DNA of 64,000 nucleotides from an uncultured Alphaproteobacteria bacterium. Lineage in GTDB: Bacteria > Pseudomonadota > Alphaproteobacteria > Rhodobacterales > Rhodobacteraceae. Position numbers and translations under genes: made by a program. Shown one piece after another: positions 26,953-36,021 of this stretch. The DNA lies in assembly GCA_902619165.1 (NCBI GenBank), contig CACNDI010000006.1, positions 1 to 64,000 on the forward strand. The letters run 5' to 3'. Within the stretch, counting starts at the first letter, position 1; every line of letters begins with the position of its first letter. The notes below the pieces were generated by a model. The model did no database searches, was not told the origin of the DNA, and saw only the letters and a list, made by a program, of their open reading frames with translations.

Positions 26953-28050
26953 ATGATAATTGGGGTACCTAAGGAAATTAAACCAAGTGAATATAGGGTT
27001 GGTATCACACCCTCAACTGCTTCACGATTAATCGAAGAAAATCATACTGTACTTGTTCAAAAAAACAGCGGCGAAGGTATTGGTGCTACTGATGACGACT
27101 ACATAAAAGTGGGCGTAAAAGTTGTTGATGGACCTGAAGAGATTTTTAAAAACAGCAATATGATCGTGAAAGTAAAAGAACCTCAAGAATCTGAATGGAA
27201 AATGCTCAAAGAAGAACAAATTCTTTTCACTTACCTCCATTTAGCTGCAGACCCAAAACAAGCAAAAGGCTTAATAGATGCAAAGTGCCACGCAATTGCA
27301 TATGAAACAATCACTGACAACAAGGGCGCATTACCCCTTTTAGCACCAATGAGTGAAATTGCTGGAAGATTAGCAGTTTTTGAGGGCGCTTATCACTTAA
27401 AAAAGACCTGTGGAGGACCTGGCACCTTAATATCTGGTGTTCCAGGTGTAAAGCCTGCGAAGGTCATCATTTTAGGGGGAGGTATGGTTGGAACGAATGC
27501 AGCTCAAATGGCAATTGGAGTGGGGGCCGACGTTACAATTTTCGATAAATCTATTGAAAGATTAAGATACCTAAATGATATCTTCGGTAATTCAGCTAAG
27601 GTTCTTTACTCAGAACATCTGGAGCTTAAGAACCAACTGGTTGACGCAGATCTAGTTATAGGAGCAGTATTGATACCCGGTGCAAGCGCTCCAAAACTAA
27701 TTGAAAAATCATTTCTATCGAAAATGAAAAAAAGTTCTGTTTTAGTTGATGTTGCTATTGATCAAGGTGGATGCTTTGAAACATCGAAACCAACAACGCA
27801 TCAAAATCCGATCTACTATGAAGACGGTGTTTTACATTATTGCGTAGCAAATATGCCAGGCTCAGTACCTAAGACAGCATCTTATGCTCTCAATAATGTT
27901 ACAGCTAACTACATTTCAAAAATAGCAAGTTTGGGACTCGAGGCTTTAGAGCAAGATCAAAATTTAGCGATGGGATTGAATGTCTCAAAGGGACAGATCA
28001 CTCATTCCGCGGTGAAGGAAGCATTGCTGGAAACTGTAAGCTGTAACTAA
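26953..28050 (+). CDS. ald: alanine dehydrogenase
   Basis: NAD-dependent alanine dehydrogenase (L-alanine to pyruvate + NH4+), 365 residues against about 371 for the family. Substrate residues R15, K75 and H96 fall at the family positions. The Rossmann motif is ILGGGMVGTNAAQMAIGVGA, with PGSVPKTASYALNN near the C-terminus. A strong ribosome site (AAGGGGG) precedes the ATG. In taurine degraders this enzyme recycles the alanine made by taurine:pyruvate aminotransferase, so it may serve the same route as xsc here, though the two are 4 kb apart and not in one operon. bciA follows by 17 bases. Confidence 0.93.
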   Translation: MIIGVPKEIKPSEYRVGITPSTASRLIEENHTVLVQKNSGEGIGATDDDYIKVGVKVVDGPEEIFKNSNMIVKVKEPQESEWKMLKEEQILFTYLHLAADPKQAKGLIDAKCHAIAYETITDNKGALPLLAPMSEIAGRLAVFEGAYHLKKTCGGPGTLISGVPGVKPAKVIILGGGMVGTNAAQMAIGVGADVTIFDKSIERLRYLNDIFGNSAKVLYSEHLELKNQLVDADLVIGAVLIPGASAPKLIEKSFLSKMKKSSVLVDVAIDQGGCFETSKPTTHQNPIYYEDGVLHYCVANMPGSVPKTASYALNNVTANYISKIASLGLEALEQDQNLAMGLNVSKGQITHSAVKEALLETVSCN

Positions 28051-28067
28051 AAAGTTGAGATTTCAAA

Positions 28068-29033
28068 ATGAACGCGGACTTAGTTGACACTAAAGTTTTA
28101 CTCTTAGGGTATACAGGCTATATCGGCACAACACTTGCGGAAGTTTTGTTAGAAAAAAAAATTCAGATTATTTGCCCAATACGAAACAAAAAAAATCTTG
28201 AGAAAAAGAAAAATATTGTTTTTGTAGATATCTCTCAAATAGAAAGTTTTCTCGAAACATTAAGCGTAAAACCAACTACTATTATTTCCTGTATTGCTTC
28301 AAGAAGAGGAGGCATTACGGATTCATGGAATGTTGAATACTCTCTAAATAAATTCTTTTTGGATTTATCTAAAAGGGTAGGCATAAAGAGATTTATTCTT
28401 TTATCTGCAATATGTGTTCAAAAGCCTACTCTAGAGTTTCAAAAAGCGAAATTATCCTTCGAACATCTTTTACAAAATTCAAGTCTTGAATATGAAATAA
28501 TAAGACCAACAGCTTTTTTCAAAAGTCTCTCTGGACAGATTGATAGAGTTAAAAAAGGAAAAAGCTTTTTAATTTTTGGTAATGGCGAATTAACATCTTG
28601 TAAGCCAATCTCTGCACGTGATTTAAGTAAATTCATTATCCCACTCATTACTAGAAGTCATTCTGAAAACAAAATTCATATAATAGGTGGCCCAGGCCCA
28701 CCCATCTCCCCTAAACGCCAAGCTGAATTATTATTTGAGCTATGCAAAAAAGAAAAAAAAATTACTCATATATCCCCCAAGCTTTTCCTCGTGATCACCC
28801 ATGCTCTGATCCCCTTATCAATAGTCTCAAAAAAAATACGAGATTTAAGGGAATTCCTTAAGATTGCTTATTACTACGCGACTGAGTCTATGCTATTCTG
28901 GGATGAAAAAATTGGTTCTTATAGCTCCAATAAAACACCAGAATACGGCAATGAATCGTTAGAAGAATATTATAAAAAAATACTTAGGAACGATGCGGTT
29001 TATAAAGAATTAAAGGATCAAAAACTATTTTAG
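28068..29033 (+). CDS. bciA: divinyl (bacterio)chlorophyllide 8-vinyl reductase, BciA type
   Basis: NADPH-dependent short-chain-like enzyme of 321 residues that reduces the 8-vinyl group of divinyl chlorophyllide a. Hallmarks of BciA/DVR are LLGYTGYIGTTLAEVL (NADPH), ISCIASRRGGITDSW, LLSAICVQKPTLEFQKAKL (split: LLSAICVQKP, then LEFQKAKL), RPTAFFKSLSGQ, VKKGKSFLIFGNGEL, CKPISARDL, YYATESM and the ending NKTPEYGNESLEEYY. This goes far beyond a general NmrA-type resemblance. No other photosynthesis gene is in the window. It lies 17 bases after ald and is followed at once by the GMC gene. Confidence 0.85.
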   Translation: MNADLVDTKVLLLGYTGYIGTTLAEVLLEKKIQIICPIRNKKNLEKKKNIVFVDISQIESFLETLSVKPTTIISCIASRRGGITDSWNVEYSLNKFFLDLSKRVGIKRFILLSAICVQKPTLEFQKAKLSFEHLLQNSSLEYEIIRPTAFFKSLSGQIDRVKKGKSFLIFGNGELTSCKPISARDLSKFIIPLITRSHSENKIHIIGGPGPPISPKRQAELLFELCKKEKKITHISPKLFLVITHALIPLSIVSKKIRDLREFLKIAYYYATESMLFWDEKIGSYSSNKTPEYGNESLEEYYKKILRNDAVYKELKDQKLF

Positions 29034-30685
29034 ATGAAAAAAATACTAAGCATTTTGCTGGCGACTTTGACTACATTGTTGTGGGTGCGGGCTCTTCTGG
29101 TTCAGCAATGGCATACAGATTAGCGCAAGAAAACAATATGAAAGTTCTATTGATTGAATATGGAGGACAAAACAGATCGATATTTATAGATATGCCAGCG
29201 GCTCTATCATACCCGATGAATATGAAAAAATATAACTGGGGTTATAGCGCAGAACCAGAACTAAACTTATATGGAAGATCATTAATTTGTCCCAGAGGAA
29301 AAGGTTTAGGTGGATCATCTTCAATCAATGGAATGATTTATGTACGCGGTCATCCTCAAGATTTCGATAATTGGAGCACCAAAGGGGCCTCAAGTTGGTC
29401 ATTTGCAGATGTTCTTCCTTACTTTAAAAAAATGGAGTGTTGTGAAGGTCGAAAATCAACTTGGAGAGGAAAAAACGGCCCTATCCATATAAAAACTGCA
29501 GAACAAAAAAACGTACTGCATAAAGTTTTTTCAGACGCAGCTATACAATGTGGTTACTCTTTTACTGAAGATTATAATGGCTATAAGCAAGAAGGTATTG
29601 GGGCTGCAGAAATGACTGTATATAAAGGCAAGAGATGGTCTACTGCCCAAGGCTATTTGAAAAATATAACAAAACAAAAAAACATTTGCATAATGACTTC
29701 AAGTTTAGTTGATAAAATACTGTTTTTAAATAATAAATGCAATGGTATAATTTTCAAAAAGAAATCTGAAACTTTTTCTGCGCAATGCAAAAGAGGTGTC
29801 ATATTAGCCGCTGGTTCCATTGGCAATCCCTGTATTTTACAGAGATCTGGAATAGGGGATTCAAAACATATTGCGGGCATTGGTATAAAACCTTTTCTGG
29901 ATTTAAAAGGTGTTGGAAATAATTTACAGGATCATCTTGAATTATATTTTCAGGTGAAATGCACTCAACCCGTTACTCTTTTTAGAAATACTAGCTTATT
30001 TTCTAAAGCTAAAATTTTCTTACAATGGTATATTTTCAAAAAAGGGTTAGGAGTATCAAATCAATTTGAAACCCTAGGCTTTCTTAAAACAGATAAGCAA
30101 CAAGAGTACCCTAACCTGCAGTATCACTTTTTACCTTTAGCAATAAATTATGATGGATCATCACCACACAGAGGGGATGGCTTTCAGTTCCATGTAGGAA
30201 CGATGCGGTCAAAATCTAGGGGATTTGTTGCCATTAAGAATGCAGATCCACAAAACTCTCCTACTATAAAGTTTAACTATCTTAGTCACCCTGATGACCT
30301 TAAGGATTTTCGAAATGCAATTAGAATAACAAGAAATATTCTAGATCAGCCTGCTTTTAAAGATTATGCAGGCGAAGAAATCCAACCAAAGCCAACGTTG
30401 AAGTCGAACAGTGAGTTGAATGAATTCATAAAGTCGAGCGTTGAGTCAGCTTTTCACCCTTGTGGCACCTGCAAAATGGGGGATCCTGCTGATAAAGAAA
30501 CGGTTGTAACCCCAGAATGCAAAGTAATTGGCGTAGAAAATCTTTTTTGTGCAGATTCTTCAATTTTTCCTTCAATTACGAATGGCAACCTAAATGCCCC
30601 GAGCATAATGGTAGGCGAAAAAGCGGTAGACCATATTTTAAATAAGCCTTTATTACCAAAAGAGAATTTAGTTCCTTATAACTAG
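29034..30685 (+). CDS. GMC-family FAD oxidoreductase (5' end apparently frameshifted)
   Basis: Choline/alcohol-dehydrogenase-type flavoenzyme. It has the FAD motif DYIVVGAGSSGS, the GMC signature PRGKGLGGSSSINGMIYVRGH, and the C-terminal catalytic histidine in AFHPCGTCKMG with NGNLNAPS. The main frame is open from 29006, but it has no ATG, GTG or TTG before the FAD strand; GTG 29081 would cut that strand. An ATG at 29034, directly after the bciA stop (TAGATG), is one base out of frame. An A7 run (29037-29043) lies between; with eight A residues it would read MKKNTKHFAGDFDYIVVGAG. So either a base is missing (error or mutation), slippage occurs, or an ATT codon starts it. Substrate unknown. 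Confidence 0.82.
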
Positions 30686-30751
30686 ATCCTTATATACCAT
30701 TAACATATTTCGTTATATTGCGAAAATCACTCTTCCCTATAAATTTTTTGG

Positions 30752-31141
30752 TCAAAGATAATTTAAAATATGTCTATCACCATCAATATATGTAAAATTT
30801 TTTAGTTGAGGATGTGGTACCCATTTAAACTCTGAATGAACATTTAGACAGATTTGACCAGATACTATAATTGCATAATAATAGTGGACGTAAATATTTT
30901 TATCTGTCTTATTCAAGTCAATAGTTGCTATCATATTACCAACTTTGATATTCAGAGAAAGTTCTTCTTTAATTTCCCTTATCAGAGCAGAAATGAAAGT
31001 CTCGTTTTCTTCGACTTTTCCCCCTGGAAACTCCCATATCCCCTGGGAATTATCTTCAAAACTTCTGTTTGCAATAAGAAATAAATCATTTTTCTTGATC
31101 ACTGCCGCAACTACATCAATGCCCGCTTTATGTATAGACAT
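30752..31141 (-). CDS. mutT: Nudix hydrolase, MutT-like
   Basis: Small (129 aa) nucleoside-diphosphate-X hydrolase, probably an 8-oxo-dGTP diphosphatase. The Nudix box is G41-x5-E47-x7-R55-E56-x2-E59-E60, with serine in the usual last glycine position. WEFPGGKVEENE and the late KWVPHPQLKNF match MutT. I start it at 31141 (MSIHKAGIDVV); an ATG 54 bases upstream lies inside the MFS gene and adds an unlikely hydrophobic segment. It begins 2 bases after the MFS stop, in the same direction, and converges with the GMC gene. Confidence 0.8.
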   Translation of the reverse strand: MSIHKAGIDVVAAVIKKNDLFLIANRSFEDNSQGIWEFPGGKVEENETFISALIREIKEELSLNIKVGNMIATIDLNKTDKNIYVHYYYAIIVSGQICLNVHSEFKWVPHPQLKNFTYIDGDRHILNYL

Positions 31142-31143
31142 CT

Positions 31144-32322
31144 TTAAAACCTTGTTTTCATTTTGAAGATAAAGAGCAATGAAAAAAAAGGGCATACAGA
31201 CAATGCTAACAAAATAATAATTAAATTATTCATATTTTCGTGAAATATTCCTGATAAAAAAGGCGCACATGCCATCCCCAGCGCAGTAGGCGCCCATATG
31301 TATCCTTTAACTCTCCCAATAACTTGTGGCTCGAAAAATAAATTTGGGACATATCCACCTGTTACCGTCAGCAAGCCATGACCCATGCCAAAAAGAGCCA
31401 TAGCGATAATACATACATAGAAGTTTGGTGTAAGTATTATTATTAATGATAACGGTACAATTGCGCTAGCTACTAGGCCTGTAAGTCTAGCATCCAGAAA
31501 TGTGGCAAACTGCATCTCTAAAAAGCGACCTATTAGCTGAAATGGTCCATATACACTCGCTAATACTATTGCAATTGAAGGATCATTAAAATTTGAGTTA
31601 AAAAACTGAATTAATGACAGCGCAGTGGTAGAAAAAATTAAATATTCTGTAAACCCAAAAATCATCAAAACAGTAATCATGACTTTTTCTTTTTTAGACA
31701 ATCTTAAAGGAACAAGACCAATAATTGGTTTTTTAGCCTCATTTTTCTTCTCTTCCTTTTTAAAGTTTAAATTTATAAAAAAATATACCGCCATTAGAAA
31801 TAAAGATAATGATAGAAGCAAAAATATTGAATCCAGCCCAAAATAGTTGCGTAAAAAACCGATAGTCAACCAACATACCGAACTAGCGATAGCACCATAA
31901 AATGTGATTATGGTAATGTTCTTTCGTGAGTTTTGATCATCTAGTTGAATTGCTGTGCTGAAAGCTACGTTGTAAGACGCTGAACTAAAACTTATTCCTA
32001 TCAGCAGCATTGAAAACAAAAATCCTAATAAGTCCTCAGTAAAATACAGCGAGATAAATCCTATTGATCCGATAAAGAGCCCAGTAGAGAGAACTTTCAA
32101 CCCTCCAGATCTATCAATTAAATAACCAACGTAACTGGAAATAAGTACATTTATAAACAAAGACAGACTGACTATCATGGTAGTCGTCTCAAGGGACATC
32201 CCCAGTTTTTCAGCTAACTCTACTTTTATTTGTGCGAAGGAATAAAACATCGCACCATAGGCAACGATCTGACTTATACCCAGACTATGAACTGGAACAA
32301 AGCCTCCCAAGGTACTTTTCAT
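31144..32322 (-). CDS. MFS transporter
   Basis: Inner-membrane protein of 392 residues with about twelve hydrophobic helices split by a charged central loop (KKEEKKNEAKK near residue 195). The loop after helix 2 (YLIDRSGGLKVL) fits the MFS motif A pattern DRxGG, as in the OFA/monocarboxylate-type carriers. Substrate not predictable. It is between the GFA gene (18 bases upstream) and mutT (2 bases downstream), likely one transcript. Confidence 0.82.
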   Translation of the reverse strand: MKSTLGGFVPVHSLGISQIVAYGAMFYSFAQIKVELAEKLGMSLETTTMIVSLSLFINVLISSYVGYLIDRSGGLKVLSTGLFIGSIGFISLYFTEDLLGFLFSMLLIGISFSSASYNVAFSTAIQLDDQNSRKNITIITFYGAIASSVCWLTIGFLRNYFGLDSIFLLLSLSLFLMAVYFFINLNFKKEEKKNEAKKPIIGLVPLRLSKKEKVMITVLMIFGFTEYLIFSTTALSLIQFFNSNFNDPSIAIVLASVYGPFQLIGRFLEMQFATFLDARLTGLVASAIVPLSLIIILTPNFYVCIIAMALFGMGHGLLTVTGGYVPNLFFEPQVIGRVKGYIWAPTALGMACAPFLSGIFHENMNNLIIILLALSVCPFFSLLFIFKMKTRF

Positions 32323-32340
32323 TCCCGTAATATATTTAGT

Positions 32341-32754
32341 TTAGTTTTTCTTAGGGGGTCTTTTATCAAAGGAAGTTAAATGTTCAGGAATGTGATGATA
32401 GTCTTTGGTATCACAAGTAAATATTGCGAAATCAGGAGAAAAGACTTCAGGTGTATCAAGAGTACCCACCTTAACAATAAATGAGCCTGGCCTCGAGGGA
32501 CTAATGCTTCCAAAACCAGTTCCACACTTATCGCAAAAAAACCTCTTAACTGGTGTTTCTAGATCTTTTCTAGCAAAGACCGAGGGTTTTCCTTTTGTAA
32601 ACTGGAAATCATCCTCTGAAAAAACCATAACAGTATTTGCATTTCCACCGGTTATATACTGGCACTCACGACAGTGACATTGGAAACTAGCTTGCAATTC
32701 TCCGTTAATTTCATATTGAATATCACCACAATAGCACCTTCCACTAAGTTCCAT
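32341..32754 (-). CDS. GFA/CENP-V-domain zinc protein
   Basis: Protein of 137 residues of the glutathione-dependent-formaldehyde-activating (GFA) family. Seven zinc cysteines are in the family pattern: C7 and C9 (CYCG), C26, C28 and C31 (CHCREC), C74 and C77 (CDKCG). The enzymatic role of this family is doubtful in general, and many members have no known substrate. It is first of a possible unit with the MFS and mutT genes. Confidence 0.85.
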   Translation of the reverse strand: MELSGRCYCGDIQYEINGELQASFQCHCRECQYITGGNANTVMVFSEDDFQFTKGKPSVFARKDLETPVKRFFCDKCGTGFGSISPSRPGSFIVKVGTLDTPEVFSPDFAIFTCDTKDYHHIPEHLTSFDKRPPKKN

Positions 32755-32793
32755 AACTGACTCCCCTCTGTACCTTATAAGAGTTTAAGTCTA

Positions 32794-34125
32794 TCACTCT
32801 ATAAAGGCTCTAGCAATAGCCCCTATTGAACAGTAAAAAACGTCTCTTTCCCAACCAGGAGAAAGAAACATGCCATTTGCTGTCGTACTCTCTGTAGGCA
32901 CCCTTCCTTTTTCTTCACCGGTAACTGTATCGAAAACGACAATATTGTCATAGCCGGTACGAAAGTCATTCACTGCAATCTCCCTAGTGTCGCTGTACAT
33001 CACCATTTGCATAGAAATTCTAGTAGGCTTTTCCCATAATTTCTTAAAACCCTGATCTTTTGAGTAATTCAAACCCGCCAGCAAGCCATTTCCTGTGTCA
33101 AACGCTATCGCGACTTTATGAATGGGATCAAATGCTGGGGGGCTAAAAATGCTTCCTCGTTGTTTATCAAAAGGCTGTACAACCTCTAATTTTTTATCAT
33201 TTTTTATATCAACTCGAAATAACTTTTGTGGCGATGATGATAACCCTTGGAAAACAGATCCTCTAGCTGGAAGGTCTTGACCAAATGGTCTTGTCGAAAA
33301 TATAGTCACATTAGCTCTATTATCGCCATTATCTAAAAACCAACATCCGCCATCACTTATACAGCTATCCCAACTAAAACTCTGCTCCTCATAATTCAGT
33401 GTTCTATATTTTGGCATCCAACTCTGATCTAAAGTCAAGATTGCTTTTTCGTATTTGTATCTAAAGAAAGTGTCTCGACCTGGAACATATACCCATTGTG
33501 TTCCCTGTGTATCAATATCCATGGCTATTCTACCCATCGAGTTTTCATCAATGGCAACTTCATCTGCAACCTGATTAAGAAACTCTGGTTCTAAAATAAC
33601 AATTTTTGACTTTGCATCCCATGCATGCTCGATATTTTTCATAACAAGGTTTCCATCTTTCATAATCAAGAAACTGTTATATGCAGAATTTTGTGGTAAT
33701 TTTTTTGAGGCCACTACTTTACAATCTGGATCCAGCTTATAACAATAATTTCCGTTATTGAGATAGAGATAGCCATTTTCATGCACAACAACACCCCCAC
33801 ACCAAGTATGACCTCCAGATGGTAAATTAGGTGAACGCGAGATACATTCTAAAGAATAAGGATCTATCTTTTCTAAAAAGCCATATTTTTCAGTAGAATT
33901 AATATGGTTGTTTCCCATCAAAAAAACTTCTCCGGGATCTCTAAGAACCATCATTACATTCCACTCACCATTTGCTCTAGTTTTCTGAGATAAATATTCG
34001 CCCTTGCTAATATTCAATCCAGGTGATCTAGGTATTTTTTGTCTTCTAGGACCGCCACATTCGGCAGGCCAAGGGCTATCATAGTATCCTTTTATTTTTT
34101 CATTTGAGTCTAAATTTATGTGCAT
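32794..34125 (-). CDS. uncharacterised propeller-like protein (443 aa)
   Basis: I do not recognise a named family. The sequence has repeated short strands ending in small polar turns (GYLYLNNGNYCYKLDPDC, GNLVMKNIEHAWD, WVYVPGRDTFFRYKYE, KVAIAFDTGNGLLAGL), which suggests a beta-propeller of the NHL/SMP-30/PQQ-like kind. There is no signal peptide, so it should be cytoplasmic. CGG and WCGG segments near the N-terminus hint at metal or substrate contacts, but this is a guess. The ATG directly abuts the stop of the upstream acyl-CoA ligase, so the two are translated together and probably act on one pathway. Confidence 0.75.
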   Translation of the reverse strand: MHINLDSNEKIKGYYDSPWPAECGGPRRQKIPRSPGLNISKGEYLSQKTRANGEWNVMMVLRDPGEVFLMGNNHINSTEKYGFLEKIDPYSLECISRSPNLPSGGHTWCGGVVVHENGYLYLNNGNYCYKLDPDCKVVASKKLPQNSAYNSFLIMKDGNLVMKNIEHAWDAKSKIVILEPEFLNQVADEVAIDENSMGRIAMDIDTQGTQWVYVPGRDTFFRYKYEKAILTLDQSWMPKYRTLNYEEQSFSWDSCISDGGCWFLDNGDNRANVTIFSTRPFGQDLPARGSVFQGLSSSPQKLFRVDIKNDKKLEVVQPFDKQRGSIFSPPAFDPIHKVAIAFDTGNGLLAGLNYSKDQGFKKLWEKPTRISMQMVMYSDTREIAVNDFRTGYDNIVVFDTVTGEEKGRVPTESTTANGMFLSPGWERDVFYCSIGAIARAFIE

Positions 34126-35667
34126 TTATTTACCAAGATATGCATATTTTTCACGCAAGACATGTTTTGTAATCTTACCTCCAGCGTTTCGTGGCAAGCT
34201 ATCTACGACTTGGAATGTTTTTGGTATTTTAAAACCAGCTAACTGCGACCTCAAAGATGACCTCACCTCTATCTCTGAAAAATTATCGTTATTAACGATG
34301 ACTAGAGCTAAAACGGCTTCTCCCCACTTTGGGTCAGAAACGCCGATTACAGCACAATCGATAATGGATGGTTGCAACATCAAAGCATTCTCAACTTCTG
34401 CAGGATAAACATTTTCTCCACCCGTTATAATTAAATCTTTTATTCGATCTCTTATAAACAGATACCCCTCCTCATCGAGATACCCAGCATCTCCTGTGTA
34501 AAACCAACCATCTTTTATTGCCTCGTTATTTGCCCTTTCTCTATTAAAATAGCCATCCATAATTTGATCGGTGCGGCATATAATCTCTCCGATAGTATTG
34601 GTAGGAACTTCATTATTATGAGCATCAACTATTTTTATCTCTGAATTGCTGAAACATTTTCCACATGATTCTAGCCTTCTGTTTGCTTTTAATTCACTTG
34701 GGTCCAAGGACATAAACATACCAGTTGTTTCGGTCATTCCATAGACATGAGTAAAATTTGAGTTTGGAAATATTTTTTGCGCACGCTTTAATGTATCAAC
34801 AGCCATTGGTGATGCACCAAAAACAATGTTTTTAACATTTTTAAGTACTTTGCTATTTTTTTCAGCAGCCACAACTACCATTTGAATTACAGCTGGAACC
34901 ATCAAGGTGGTAGCTACATTATAGTTCTCAATAATATCCAAAATCTTCTCAGGATTTATATCTACCAATAAAATATTTTTACATCCTGATGCAAGCCCAA
35001 AGAAAAGCCACGCACTTCCCGCTATATGAAATAATGGCATACAAACAAGATTAACAGTGTTTGGATCGAATGGCCCTAAGTTATTCATTCCATTAGTAAT
35101 TAAAGACATAATCCCTTTTTGAGAAATCAAAGCGCCCTTGGGATTGCCTGTAGTTCCCGAAGTATACATTTGAAAAAGTGGGGTTTTAGTAGCTTTATTT
35201 GTAGATGATAACACATCAAATGCAACTGGACTTGCTGTCTTTAATAATTTCCTTAGCTCACTTATTCCCAATGATAGCTGTAAATCAGTTTTGTCAAAAT
35301 TAAATTTTTCTACCAGTTCCTTAAATTCCTCGCCAAAAATAATAATTTTTGAGCCAGAATCTTGTATTATGAATTTTACTTCTTCATAGGCAAGTCTGAA
35401 ATTTATTGGAACCATAACAAGTCCAAGAATGGATGATGCATACATAAGCTCTATAAATTCAGAAGAATTTTTTGCTAAATAAGCAATTCGGTCTCCAGAT
35501 GTAACTTTATTTTCTTTCAATAATCCAACAAGGGATACCACTTTTGAGAATATGTCGGAGTTTGTATAGCTAACGCTATCCACCGACACAGACACATTGT
35601 CTGGATTATTTTTTACGTGAAAATCTAAAATTTTATGGACTTGATTAAGCTTTTTTATCCCTTCCAT
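34126..35667 (-). CDS. AMP-forming acyl-CoA ligase (short/medium-chain or aryl type)
   Basis: Class I adenylate-forming ligase of 513 residues. The P-loop is MYTSGTTGNPKGALIS, A5 is YGMTETTG, then YTGDAGYLDEEGY, hinge DRIKDLIITGGENVYPAEVE, and the catalytic lysine K in NAGGKITKH. The layout matches FadD3/DmdB-like and aryl-CoA ligases; the acid cannot be named from sequence. It is followed immediately by the propeller-like gene. It differs from the CaiC-like ligase at 6784, so the genome carries several ligases for environmental acids. Confidence 0.85.
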   Translation of the reverse strand: MEGIKKLNQVHKILDFHVKNNPDNVSVSVDSVSYTNSDIFSKVVSLVGLLKENKVTSGDRIAYLAKNSSEFIELMYASSILGLVMVPINFRLAYEEVKFIIQDSGSKIIIFGEEFKELVEKFNFDKTDLQLSLGISELRKLLKTASPVAFDVLSSTNKATKTPLFQMYTSGTTGNPKGALISQKGIMSLITNGMNNLGPFDPNTVNLVCMPLFHIAGSAWLFFGLASGCKNILLVDINPEKILDIIENYNVATTLMVPAVIQMVVVAAEKNSKVLKNVKNIVFGASPMAVDTLKRAQKIFPNSNFTHVYGMTETTGMFMSLDPSELKANRRLESCGKCFSNSEIKIVDAHNNEVPTNTIGEIICRTDQIMDGYFNRERANNEAIKDGWFYTGDAGYLDEEGYLFIRDRIKDLIITGGENVYPAEVENALMLQPSIIDCAVIGVSDPKWGEAVLALVIVNNDNFSEIEVRSSLRSQLAGFKIPKTFQVVDSLPRNAGGKITKHVLREKYAYLGK

Positions 35668-35696
35668 AATCTACCCATAGATTATCATGAGCGCAT

Positions 35697-36017
35697 TTAG
35701 TTTACTGTAAGCTCGGTAGATGTAATTTCCGAGTCATAATTATATACAAATATTCCTGAAAAATTTGTCTCCTTATAAACGAAGGTGTCCTTTAACTCAC
35801 TAAAAAACCCTGTCGAATGCTCTTCAAATTTTTTTAAATCACCTCCAGTTTCAAACTTTAGTGATATGGAAACACTTCCACACTGACCAATCGAAATATT
35901 TAATGATCTAATATTGAAAGCTACTATTTTTTTTCCAAGGTTTTCCGAACAAAAAGTTGCAGCAACCTTTGCTTCACTAAGGCCTGGGAATTTTAAATTG
36001 TACACTTTTGCATACAT
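35697..36017 (-). CDS. hypothetical protein (106 aa), partner of GAF protein
   Basis: No family recognised. It is a soluble protein with alternating strands and helices (MYAKVYNLKFPGLSEAKVAA, then IVAFNIRSLNISIGQCG, VSISLKFETGGDLKKFEEH), which would fit a dimeric ferredoxin-like (ABM-type) barrel; this is inference only. It starts 4 bases after the GAF-domain gene's stop, so the two are co-translated and may act together. It has two cysteines and no signal peptide. Confidence 0.6.
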   Translation of the reverse strand: MYAKVYNLKFPGLSEAKVAATFCSENLGKKIVAFNIRSLNISIGQCGSVSISLKFETGGDLKKFEEHSTGFFSELKDTFVYKETNFSGIFVYNYDSEITSTELTVN

Positions 36018-36021
36018 TGCT

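Noticed and set aside
30686..30751. Terminator between the GMC and mutT genes
   Set aside because: Only a 5-bp AT-rich stem (TTTCG/CGAAA) is present and no U-tract follows.
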